From: Bacteroidales bacterium | GTDB taxonomy: Bacteria > Bacteroidota > Bacteroidia > Bacteroidales > UBA7960 | NCBI GenBank assembly: GCA_007124575.1 | Contig: SLEW01000212.1 | Span: forward strand, 1 to 5,024 | Length of the DNA stretch: 5,024 nt | Direction of reading: 5' to 3' | Shown: in pieces, positions 1-5,024 of the stretch | Layout of the letters: each line of letters begins with the position of its first letter | Numbering within the stretch: position 1 is the first letter of the stretch | Made by a program: the position numbers and the translations under genes | The notes under the pieces: model-generated | What the model saw: only the letters and a program-made list of their open reading frames with translations | What the model was told of the DNA's origin: nothing | The model's database searches: none

Positions 1-680
1 GCCAATCGTGATGATCGCACGCAGGCTTCATGGCTCCGTATCAGGGCATGCATGAACATGGGTATGTCATCGCCGTATACTTTTTGCGCTGCCTTCAGGT
101 TGTCTTTTACCGTGGCCTCATCCTCGCAGTGGACTGCGACGGGCAGTTTTATCCTGCCAAAGATGGCCTGCAATGAGGCAGGATTGTCTACCAGCATGTT
201 TCCTGTGGAAGAGCCCATAAACACCTTGATGCCGCATACGGTGGAAGGGTCGCTGGCCAGTAGCTCATCGAGGTTGTCGTTGGTGGCGCCCATGTAAAAA
301 GAGAAGTTAGCCAGGCTGTGTTTTGCGGCGATGGCATGCTTTTCTTCCAGGTGCCTCATGCTGGTCGTTGGCGGATTGGTGTTGGGCATCTCCATGTAGC
401 TGGTAATGCCACCTGCCACGGCAGCGCGCGCCTCACTATGGATGTCTCCTTTATCGGTCAGCCCTGGTTCCCGGAAATGTACCTGGTCGTCTATCAGCCC
501 CGGCAACAGCATCATGCCTTCCAGATCCATTACCTCACATTGCGCGTCCTGAAATCCCTCAGGTACCCCGCCAGGAAAGATATCCGCAATCTTCTTGTCA
601 CGGATGAGAAGGTCTCCTTTTTCTGATGATCCCTCATTGATGATGATGGCATTCTTTAGAAGAAAAGCGTTTTCAGACAT
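1..680 (-). CDS. pyrC: Dihydroorotase, N-terminal part (truncated by window edge)
   Basis: Third step of de novo pyrimidine synthesis: cytosolic, reversible cyclisation of N-carbamoyl-L-aspartate to dihydroorotate. The frame from the ATG at 680 stays open to the window edge, giving 226 residues, roughly half of the usual 420-450. Seen: LLPGLIDDQVHFREPG (residues 58-73), the amidohydrolase metal-site region; MEMPNTNPPT (96-105), a substrate-loop signature; GIKVFMGSSTG (150-160), whose K152 sits where hydantoinase relatives carry the carbamylated lysine; VAVHCED (182-188) with the next metal-ligand candidate H184; and HALIRSHEAC (211-220). Oddity: the usual HxH is QxH here (Q66, H68). The later metal His and catalytic Asp lie outside the window. 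It starts 32 bp after the glycosyltransferase stop on the same strand, so co-transcription is likely. There is no clear Shine-Dalgarno sequence. The N-terminal beta segment (AFLLKNAIIINEG) supports this start. An inactive dihydroorotase-like subunit is the main alternative. Confidence 0.93.
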   Translation of the reverse strand, partial: MSENAFLLKNAIIINEGSSEKGDLLIRDKKIADIFPGGVPEGFQDAQCEVMDLEGMMLLPGLIDDQVHFREPGLTDKGDIHSEARAAVAGGITSYMEMPNTNPPTTSMRHLEEKHAIAAKHSLANFSFYMGATNDNLDELLASDPSTVCGIKVFMGSSTGNMLVDNPASLQAIFGRIKLPVAVHCEDEATVKDNLKAAQKVYGDDIPMFMHALIRSHEACVRSSRL

Positions 681-712
681 GCTGAGATAAGGATTTATGG
701 TAGAAGAAAGGC

Positions 713-1459
713 TTAGTTGTGCTCTTTTTTGTATTTGGCTGGATTCATCATGCTTTTCCATTTGAGTTTGATTACCCCCCATACGGCCTCCCTGAAAATG
801 CCTGTACTCATCTTGGATTCTCCTTCGGTGCGGTCGGTAAACACGATTGACACTTCTTTGACCTTGAAACCGAGTTTCCAGGCGGCGAATTTCATTTCTA
901 TCTGGAAAGCATAGCCGGTAAACCTTATCTCGTCAAGGTCTATGGACTCCAGCACGTGGCGTGAATAGCATTTGAATCCTGCGGTGGTGTCGCGCACAGG
1001 CAAGCCCGTGATTATTCTCACATAGATGGATGCCAGGTAAGACATCAGCACCCTGCTTAGGGGCCAGTTCACCACGTTGACACCGTCGATATATCGCGAG
1101 CCGATGGCCATGTCATAGCCATCTTCTTTGCAGGCTTTGTAAAGGCGCACCAGGTCGGCGGGGTTGTGCGAAAGGTCGGCATCCATCTCAAAGATATACT
1201 GATAATGATGGTTCAGGGCCCATTTAAAGCCATGGATGTATGCTGTGCCCAGACCCATCTTTCCTTCTCTCGTTTCAAGGAAAAGGTTGTCCGGAAACAG
1301 CTTCATCATATCACGTACCGCGCCGGCGGTGCCGTCGGGGGAGTTGTCATCAATTACCAGCACATGGAAATGCCGCGGCAGTGAAAAGATCTGCCTGACG
1401 ACCTTCCCAATATTCTCCCGCTCATTATAGGTAGGAATAATGACTAGTGCATCAACCAC
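713..1459 (-). CDS. Polyprenol-phosphate mannose synthase-like glycosyltransferase (GT2, DPM1 type)
   Basis: Family role: transfers mannose (or a similar sugar) from a GDP-sugar to polyprenyl phosphate on the cytoplasmic face of the inner membrane, giving a lipid-linked donor for envelope glycosylation. The 248 residues match a soluble DPM1-type enzyme end to end: IPTYNERENI (8-17), VIDDNSPDGTA (35-45), KMGLGTAYIHGF (67-78), the metal/nucleotide-sugar motif EMDADLSHNP with D93-A-D95, GSRY (120-123), RDTTAGFKCYSR (156-167), GYAFQIEM (182-189) and FTDRTEGESKM (207-217). There is no C-terminal membrane domain of the kind found in GtrB/ArnC-like relatives. The start is GTG: an in-frame TGA lies three codons upstream with no ATG between, and motif 1 begins at residue 8, so no later start fits. 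pyrC follows after 32 bp, a pairing I recall from other Bacteroidota. The acceptor and exact sugar cannot be read from sequence. Confidence 0.92.
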   Translation of the reverse strand: MVDALVIIPTYNERENIGKVVRQIFSLPRHFHVLVIDDNSPDGTAGAVRDMMKLFPDNLFLETREGKMGLGTAYIHGFKWALNHHYQYIFEMDADLSHNPADLVRLYKACKEDGYDMAIGSRYIDGVNVVNWPLSRVLMSYLASIYVRIITGLPVRDTTAGFKCYSRHVLESIDLDEIRFTGYAFQIEMKFAAWKLGFKVKEVSIVFTDRTEGESKMSTGIFREAVWGVIKLKWKSMMNPAKYKKEHN

Positions 1460-1499
1460 TTTGTAATGTCAGATTTTAGGTTTTGTATGCAGGTATCCG

Positions 1500-1516
1500 G
1501 ATGTATACGGTACATC
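1500..1516. repeat. Perfect dyad GATGTA-N5-TACATC upstream of the glycosyltransferase
   Basis: Six-base arms (1500-1505 and 1511-1516) are exact reverse complements around a 5-base spacer. If the minus-strand transcript starts near 1530, this lies in its 5' leader about 41 bases before the GTG, where it could be a small hairpin (6-bp stem, 5-nt loop) or a DNA operator half-site pair. It abuts a second dyad at 1517-1540. Function is inferred only from position and symmetry. Confidence 0.4.
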
Positions 1517-1540
1517 TTTTTGGATCCCGTTTTCCAAAAA
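1517..1540. repeat. Perfect dyad TTTTTGGA-N8-TCCAAAAA over the glycosyltransferase promoter
   Basis: Eight-base arms (1517-1524 and 1533-1540) are exact reverse complements around an 8-base spacer. The right arm overlaps the minus-strand TAnnTTTG box at 1535-1542, the expected position for a repressor-type operator. No T-run follows either arm outward, so it is not an intrinsic terminator. The arms are partly homopolymer, which raises the odds of chance occurrence in this AT-rich stretch. Confidence 0.38.
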
Positions 1541-1542
1541 TA
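1535..1542 (-). promoter_or_regulatory. Bacteroidota -7 box TATTTTTG for the glycosyltransferase-pyrC unit
   Basis: Read on the minus strand, the bases are TATTTTTG, an exact match to the Bacteroidota sigma-ABfr -7 consensus TAnnTTTG. Transcription would start around 1530, leaving a leader of about 70 nt before the GTG at 1459. No clean TTTG is present at the expected -33 spacing; the nearest resemblance is a TTTTCA further upstream. Confidence rests on the -7 match and its position. Confidence 0.45.
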
Positions 1543-1637
1543 CGTTTTTTAGCGGAATTAATTGTGAAAAATCTTATTGTTTTCTTTTTTTCAGAATTTA
1601 TCCTCCTTTCCTGCGGATTCATGACATGAGATTTCTG

Positions 1638-1645
1638 TAATTTTG
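1638..1645 (+). promoter_or_regulatory. Bacteroidota -7 box TAATTTTG directly before the desulfurase start
   Basis: TAATTTTG matches TAnnTTTG exactly and ends five bases before the ATG at 1651. Transcription would be expected to begin at or within a few bases of the ATG, giving a leaderless or nearly leaderless mRNA. That also explains the lack of a Shine-Dalgarno sequence. The -33 region (about 1614-1620) has no TTTG, so the promoter is supported by the -7 box only. Confidence 0.5.
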
Positions 1646-1650
1646 TGCTT

Positions 1651-2784
1651 ATGGAAAAGCCATTAATTTATTTTGACAATGCAGCCAGTACGCCCCTGGA
1701 TGAGCGGGTGCTTGAAGTCATGCAGGTTTGCCAGCGTGATTTTTTTGGGAATCCGTCGTCGGTGCATGAGGCAGGTCGCCGTGCCCGGGTGGCGATAGAG
1801 GATGCACGTCGAAGCATCGCCAGGCTTTTGCATGTGGCGCCAGCAGAGGTTTTCTTTACGTCAGGAGGCACTGAGGCCAATAATGCCATATTGCGTGGCT
1901 GTGCTGAGGATCTGGGATACAAGCATTTTATAACGAGCCCCCTGGAGCATCCTGCGGTCTTGCGTCCACTGGATGCCATCAAGGCAAAAATGGGCATAAT
2001 GGTACATCTTTTGAAAGTTGATGGCCTGGGGCATGTTGACCTGGAGCACTTAGCATCCCTGCTTTACAAATATCCTGCCTCCGTGGTGAGTCTGATGCAT
2101 GCCAACAATGAAACGGGCACCCTTCTTCCCTTGAAGGCGGTATCAGCACTTTGCCAGGAAAAAGGGGCGCTTTTCCATTCAGATACCATCCAGACGGTGG
2201 GTAAGATGAAAATGGACCTGCGGCAACCGGGGATAGACTTTTCCGTGGCAAGCGCACATAAGTTTCACGGACCGAAAGGCGCGGGTTTCATGGTGATACG
2301 TTCAGGGAATTTTTTCAAACCCCTGATCCTGGGTGGGGGGCAGGAACGTAACATGCGTGCTGGCACCGAAAATCTCTATGGCATTGTGGGAATGGCAGAG
2401 GCAATGAAACTCGTGCATGAGAACCTGGATGAGGATCAGCAGCACATCCTGAAGCTGAAAAAAGCCTGCATGGAGGAGCTGAAGGGGAGGTTGCCCGGCG
2501 TCTCTTTCAATGGGGATGCCTCCGGGAGTTCCCTGCACACCATTTTGAACCTGACCCTGCCGGCTGATATCGATCCCGATATGTTGCTTCCGCGCCTGGA
2601 CATGGAAGGCATTTGCGTTTCCTCGGGCAGTGCCTGTGCCTCGGGGACAAGCAAAGGGTCTCACGTGCTGGAAGCCCTCGGCGTGGATCTGCAGAGGCCG
2701 TCGCTGCGGATTTCCTTCAGCCGGTACAACACCCTTGAAGAGGTGCAGCGGCTGGTGGATGTGCTGGTGAAAGTGTCGACATAA
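1651..2784 (+). CDS. Cysteine desulfurase, group I (NifS/IscS-like), PLP-dependent
   Basis: Converts L-cysteine to L-alanine, leaving an enzyme-bound persulfide that supplies sulfur for Fe-S clusters, tRNA thiolation or cofactors; cytosolic, fold-type I aminotransferase. The 377 residues cover the whole family: YFDNAASTP (7-15), GNPSSVHEAGR (33-43), TSGGTEANN (70-78), the PLP-stacking His H100 in SPLEHPAV, HANNETGT (150-157), HSDTIQTVGK (176-185) with PLP-contacting D178 and Q181, the Schiff-base lysine K204 in SAHKFHGPKG, RAGTEN (236-241) and persulfide Cys C329 in SSGSACASG. The mobile-loop form around C329 places it in group I rather than SufS-like group II. No key residue is missing. A GTG at 1645 is in frame, but the ATG at 1651 fits homologues better and the GTG sits inside the promoter box. 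No scaffold (IscU/SufU) or SUF gene adjoins, so the recipient is unknown; a tRNA-thiolation role is as plausible as Fe-S assembly. Confidence 0.96.
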   Translation: MEKPLIYFDNAASTPLDERVLEVMQVCQRDFFGNPSSVHEAGRRARVAIEDARRSIARLLHVAPAEVFFTSGGTEANNAILRGCAEDLGYKHFITSPLEHPAVLRPLDAIKAKMGIMVHLLKVDGLGHVDLEHLASLLYKYPASVVSLMHANNETGTLLPLKAVSALCQEKGALFHSDTIQTVGKMKMDLRQPGIDFSVASAHKFHGPKGAGFMVIRSGNFFKPLILGGGQERNMRAGTENLYGIVGMAEAMKLVHENLDEDQQHILKLKKACMEELKGRLPGVSFNGDASGSSLHTILNLTLPADIDPDMLLPRLDMEGICVSSGSACASGTSKGSHVLEALGVDLQRPSLRISFSRYNTLEEVQRLVDVLVKVST

Positions 2785-2805
2785 AGTCTTATTGGTGCAC
2801 CTTTT

Positions 2806-2908
2806 CCTTTGCGCTGTTTGCGTTTTTTTTTGATTTTGCGGCTTTTGCGTGGAATGCTTTTTTCCTCGCAAAGGCCGCAAAATGGTTGGACGCAAAGGCA
2901 GCAAAAGC
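2806..2908. repeat. GCAAAG-type imperfect inverted repeat (Bacteroidota intergenic element)
   Basis: The left half is rich in TTTGCG and the right half in CGCAAA. The core is a 17-bp stem, 2833-2849 against 2867-2883, perfect except one G-U-type pair (T2843 with G2873), around a 17-base loop. An outer, less exact pairing joins roughly 2808-2822 with 2891-2905 (11 of 15 positions). It resembles the TTTGCGGCTTTGCG...CGCAAAGGCGCAAAG elements I recall between genes in many Bacteroidota genomes. It lies in the 3' untranslated region of the desulfurase, before the terminator. The open frames crossing it show no homology and are low-complexity by-products of the repeat. Confidence 0.7.
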
Positions 2909-2947
2909 CAGATTGAAAAGGTGGGAAGGGCTTCCGGTATTAATAGG

Positions 2948-3005
2948 AAAAAACCGCTTTATGTAGAGCCCGGATCCCTCCGGGTGTCGCATAAAGCGGT
3001 TTTTT
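2948..3005. terminator. Bidirectional intrinsic terminator between convergent genes
   Basis: A perfect 15-bp inverted repeat (2948-2962 with 2991-3005) has AAAAAACCGC on the left and GCGGTTTTTT on the right, so either strand reads a GC-containing stem followed by a U-run. An inner stem CCCGGA/TCCGGG (2969-2974 with 2979-2984) with a TCCC loop caps it, with a 6x6 internal loop between that can pair weakly. It lies 163 bp after the desulfurase stop and about 48 bp after the lipoprotein stop on the opposite strand, so it can end both transcripts. Confidence 0.9.
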
Positions 3006-3053
3006 GTTGTGCCTTACCGGTAAGTAAACGGAAAAGACAGCTTGTTGGGTCCG

Positions 3054-4949
3054 TTATTTGGCTGCGTCATACAGTTGTACGTCATCCACCCTGAATGTGC
3101 CGGTTTCTCCGGCAGGCTCGCTTCCTTCGTAGCGCCAGGCGATGTGCACGATGCCTGAATAACTGCTTAAGTCTATCACACCTGAAGAAATAAACTCATG
3201 CGCGGGGTCATCCCCACCTGCAAGGGTTGCAGGGAGACTTTCCCAGTTGGCGTTTTGCACATGGCTGCCATCAAAATCCGTGGCGATGTACACGCTGAAG
3301 CCGTCGTGGGTATGGAAAGCCTGTGCCGAAAGGAATTCAAGTACTGGTTCGCTGCTGGCATCGAGATCCACCGGCGGGGTGATCATCCACATGATGTTTT
3401 GGTCATCATTGGAATTAAAAGCCGTAGCCTGTGCATAGTGGTTGCCCTCGTGCGTGCGGCAAATCCATTTTCTTTCACCAACCTCGGCAATGGCAGTCCA
3501 CCCGTTTCCTTCAATTACGTCGTGATCCGGATAGTCCTGGAAGTCCTCATCGATCGTTGTCACGGGATCCATATCCTCTCCGTTGTCATCGTCGTCGCCC
3601 ACATATTCCATATCGTCCAGGCTTCTCAGCAGCAGCTGAGGACTGTAATATTTAGATGCGATGGCGGTGATATTGTAGATGCCGCCATCCACCGGGTCGT
3701 CTGCAAAAGCTGCCCAGGCATAGGTATATAGGGTGACGTTGCCGGTACCGTCGCTGATCTGGATGTTGCCTTCAAACGCATTGGCTGAAGGCACGGATAC
3801 ATCTTCAATATGGATCAGCGTAGACTCATATTGGTCGAAGTTATCATTGAGCTCAGCGATGGTGACGGTGGTTGGCTCCGGCAACTCTCCCTCGCCCATG
3901 CTGTGTGCATTGCCTGTGGGGATCTGCTCGATTTGTAACAAGCCGTTGAATAGGGCAATGGGCATATTGGAAACGATTACACGGACTTCGTGGCCATGAT
4001 TGAGGCTGTGCCAGTTCTGGAAGCGCAGTGCGATGCCGTCCCCGTTTTCGTCCATCAAATAGGCGTTCTGGCCGGGATGGTTTTCATATTCCCTGTCGGA
4101 GATGATGACGCCTTCCAGGCGGGAATCGTCCGGTATGGTGGTTTGCCCTTCGTCAAACATCTGGCGGATCTCTGCGATGGTCAGCAATTCGGCATCCTCT
4201 CCCGGGGGAGGGAAGCGTTCGTTGTCAAGCTCCACTTCATCGGTAGTCCTGATGTAAAGCTGCATGAAGTCCCGGTATTGGGAAACCACCGCAATGACGC
4301 TTCCACTGCCTTCGGGCGTTTGTTCGCCTGCAAAGTCAGCGTAGCCACTCGTTCGCACTTCTATGGAATTGCCGTCCTGGTCCATCAGCACACGGCTGGC
4401 GGCCATTTGCTCATCCGGGTAGGCGTATGTTTCTCCCACATCCTGTGTGGCAAACTGCACATCTTCCAGCTTGATGAGCTGCGCCTGCATGTTGGAAGAG
4501 ATATCGGGTATCTCAACCGTTTGCGGCTCCATGTATTTTTCAGTGGCTTGCCTGACGATGGCCTCGTTCGGGTCGATGTTGTCGAGCTGAAGCATTTGCT
4601 CAAATGCGTCGAGCACGGCGCCATCAAGGCTGATGCGGAGCGAATCCCCTATACTGAATTGCGATGGTGTGGTAAGCCGGAGATCGATGCCCCCGGTTTC
4701 ATCCTGTACGATCAGGCTCCGGTAAATGTTTCCGGTGTGCTCATCCATCACCACGGTGGCAAAGAGCATGGCGTCGCCAGTAAACTCTACGGGCTCACCG
4801 TTGTAATGGTCCCTGACCTCTGCGATGGTCATCACCGCGTCTTCATTGATCTCATTGATGGGCGGGTGTACCGGGTCATCTTCACAGCCAGCCAGAAAAA
4901 AAGCTGCCATGATGACGAGCAGGTATTTGCTGAATTGATCTATTCTCAT
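3054..4949 (-). CDS. Lipoprotein with two DUF5689-like modules and a C-terminal choice-of-anchor J-like domain
   Basis: Function unknown. The 631-residue product begins with a type II signal peptide: charged start, hydrophobic stretch YLLVIMAAFFLAGC and lipobox LAGC, giving lipidation at C22. The next residues, EDD, resemble the acidic export signals that send Bacteroidota lipoproteins to the cell surface (inference). Residues 40-242 and 256-450 are two related modules, each starting TIAE(V/I)R and containing two beta-rich, OB-fold-like halves (parallel motifs LIKLEDV/LIHIEDV and VSQYRDFMQL/ASKYYSPQLL). An acidic linker GDDDDNGEDMD (451-461) leads to a jelly-roll-like domain (about 464-631) with DEDFQDY, WMITPPVDLD, a STD-like IATDFDGS, SSGVIDLSSYSG, IAWRYEG and terminal FRVDDVQLY, the pattern of choice-of-anchor J/CBM-like adhesion domains. 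No catalytic motif and no type IX secretion C-terminal domain is seen. The ATG at 4949 is fixed by the signal peptide. Such proteins often accompany TonB-dependent receptors, but the upstream gene is outside the window. Confidence 0.88.
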   Translation of the reverse strand: MRIDQFSKYLLVIMAAFFLAGCEDDPVHPPINEINEDAVMTIAEVRDHYNGEPVEFTGDAMLFATVVMDEHTGNIYRSLIVQDETGGIDLRLTTPSQFSIGDSLRISLDGAVLDAFEQMLQLDNIDPNEAIVRQATEKYMEPQTVEIPDISSNMQAQLIKLEDVQFATQDVGETYAYPDEQMAASRVLMDQDGNSIEVRTSGYADFAGEQTPEGSGSVIAVVSQYRDFMQLYIRTTDEVELDNERFPPPGEDAELLTIAEIRQMFDEGQTTIPDDSRLEGVIISDREYENHPGQNAYLMDENGDGIALRFQNWHSLNHGHEVRVIVSNMPIALFNGLLQIEQIPTGNAHSMGEGELPEPTTVTIAELNDNFDQYESTLIHIEDVSVPSANAFEGNIQISDGTGNVTLYTYAWAAFADDPVDGGIYNITAIASKYYSPQLLLRSLDDMEYVGDDDDNGEDMDPVTTIDEDFQDYPDHDVIEGNGWTAIAEVGERKWICRTHEGNHYAQATAFNSNDDQNIMWMITPPVDLDASSEPVLEFLSAQAFHTHDGFSVYIATDFDGSHVQNANWESLPATLAGGDDPAHEFISSGVIDLSSYSGIVHIAWRYEGSEPAGETGTFRVDDVQLYDAAK

Positions 4950-5024
4950 GTGTTTATCGTTTTACAACTGTTAGGTTTTCTGATGCATATGGGTTAAACG
5001 CAATCTGCATTTTTGGCTTTTAGC
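4950..5024. other. Upstream region of the lipoprotein gene, no clear signal
   Basis: This AT-rich 75-bp edge region lies before the lipoprotein ATG. On the minus strand it contains a degenerate TAACAGTTG about 20 bases before the start, which is not a good TAnnTTTG match and has no correctly spaced TTTG. There is no Shine-Dalgarno sequence (bases just before the ATG read GATAAACAC) and no recognisable end of a preceding gene. Confidence 0.3.

Noticed and set aside
52..626. Two plus-strand open frames over the dihydroorotase
   Set aside because: They are antisense to the conserved dihydroorotase coding frame and have no recognisable domain.
1517..1540. The TTTTTGGA/TCCAAAAA dyad as an intrinsic terminator
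   Set aside because: The stem has only two GC pairs, the T-run is on the entry side rather than the exit side on both strands, and it lies in a divergent region where no transcript needs to end.
1645..1650. GTG at 1645 as the desulfurase start
   Set aside because: It adds only Met-Leu before MEKPLIYFDNAAS, uses the last base of the TAATTTTG promoter box and would probably lie upstream of the transcript start. ATG 1651 is preferred.
2302..2904. A 200-codon open frame on the minus strand across the end of the desulfurase and the repeat
   Set aside because: It is antisense to conserved cysteine desulfurase motifs (including C329), and its N-terminal part is translated GCAAAG repeat.
2806..2908. 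Possible CRISPR-like array because CGCAAAG/GCAAAAG recurs
   Set aside because: The units are only 6-9 bases, irregularly spaced and inverted relative to each other. There are no equal-length repeats or spacers and no cas genes.
2789..3094. Short open frames on both strands crossing the intergenic repeat and terminator
   Set aside because: Their Lys/Ala/Phe-rich products are low-complexity translations of TTTGCG/CGCAAA units, and they run through the terminator hairpin. No start signal or homology is visible.
3990..4997. A 335-codon open frame on the plus strand
   Set aside because: It lies antisense to the lipoprotein gene, which has a signal peptide, lipobox and recognisable domains. The plus-strand product is a Val/His/Leu-rich mirror with no domain, and the long frame follows from the codon bias of the real gene.
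4950..5024. TAACAGTTG upstream of the lipoprotein as a promoter
   Set aside because: It does not match TAnnTTTG, and the nearest TTG upstream is about 27 bases away, too far for the expected spacing.

Overview
The window looks like a chromosomal, housekeeping-type segment from a member of the Bacteroidota. The evidence is the protein families (a DUF5689-type lipoprotein with a C-terminal jelly-roll domain, a Bacteroidota-style dihydroorotase, a soluble DPM1-like glycosyltransferase), TAnnTTTG promoter boxes in place of classical -10 boxes, no convincing Shine-Dalgarno sequences at any start, and GCAAAG-rich intergenic repeats. Assignment below phylum is not supported by what I can read. Base composition looks even along the window, and I see no integrase, transposase, tRNA, rRNA, CRISPR array or phage gene.

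Layout: (1) 1-1459, minus strand: a two-gene unit, a GTG-started polyprenol-phosphate mannose synthase-like GT2 enzyme followed after 32 bp by the N-terminal 226 residues of a dihydroorotase (pyrC) that runs off the left edge. (2) 1460-1650: a divergent regulatory region with a TAnnTTTG box on each strand and two abutting perfect dyads. (3) 1651-2784, plus strand: a complete group I (NifS/IscS-like) cysteine desulfurase standing alone. (4) 2785-3053: a convergent intergenic region holding an imperfect GCAAAG-type inverted repeat, then a strong symmetrical terminator that can serve both flanking genes. (5) 3054-4949, minus strand: a 631-residue lipoprotein with two tandem DUF5689-like modules and a C-terminal choice-of-anchor J-like domain. 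(6) 4950-5024: its upstream region, with no confident promoter or gene.

The genes do not form one pathway. Dihydroorotase serves pyrimidine synthesis, the GT2 enzyme makes lipid-linked sugar for envelope glycosylation, the desulfurase mobilises sulfur for Fe-S clusters or tRNA thiolation, and the lipoprotein is an envelope, probably surface, protein of unknown role. I found no convincing undescribed system. The points most worth a second look are the Gln in place of the first metal-binding His in the dihydroorotase, the paired dyads in the divergent promoter region, the likely leaderless desulfurase transcript, the GCAAAG hairpin element and the internal duplication of the lipoprotein.
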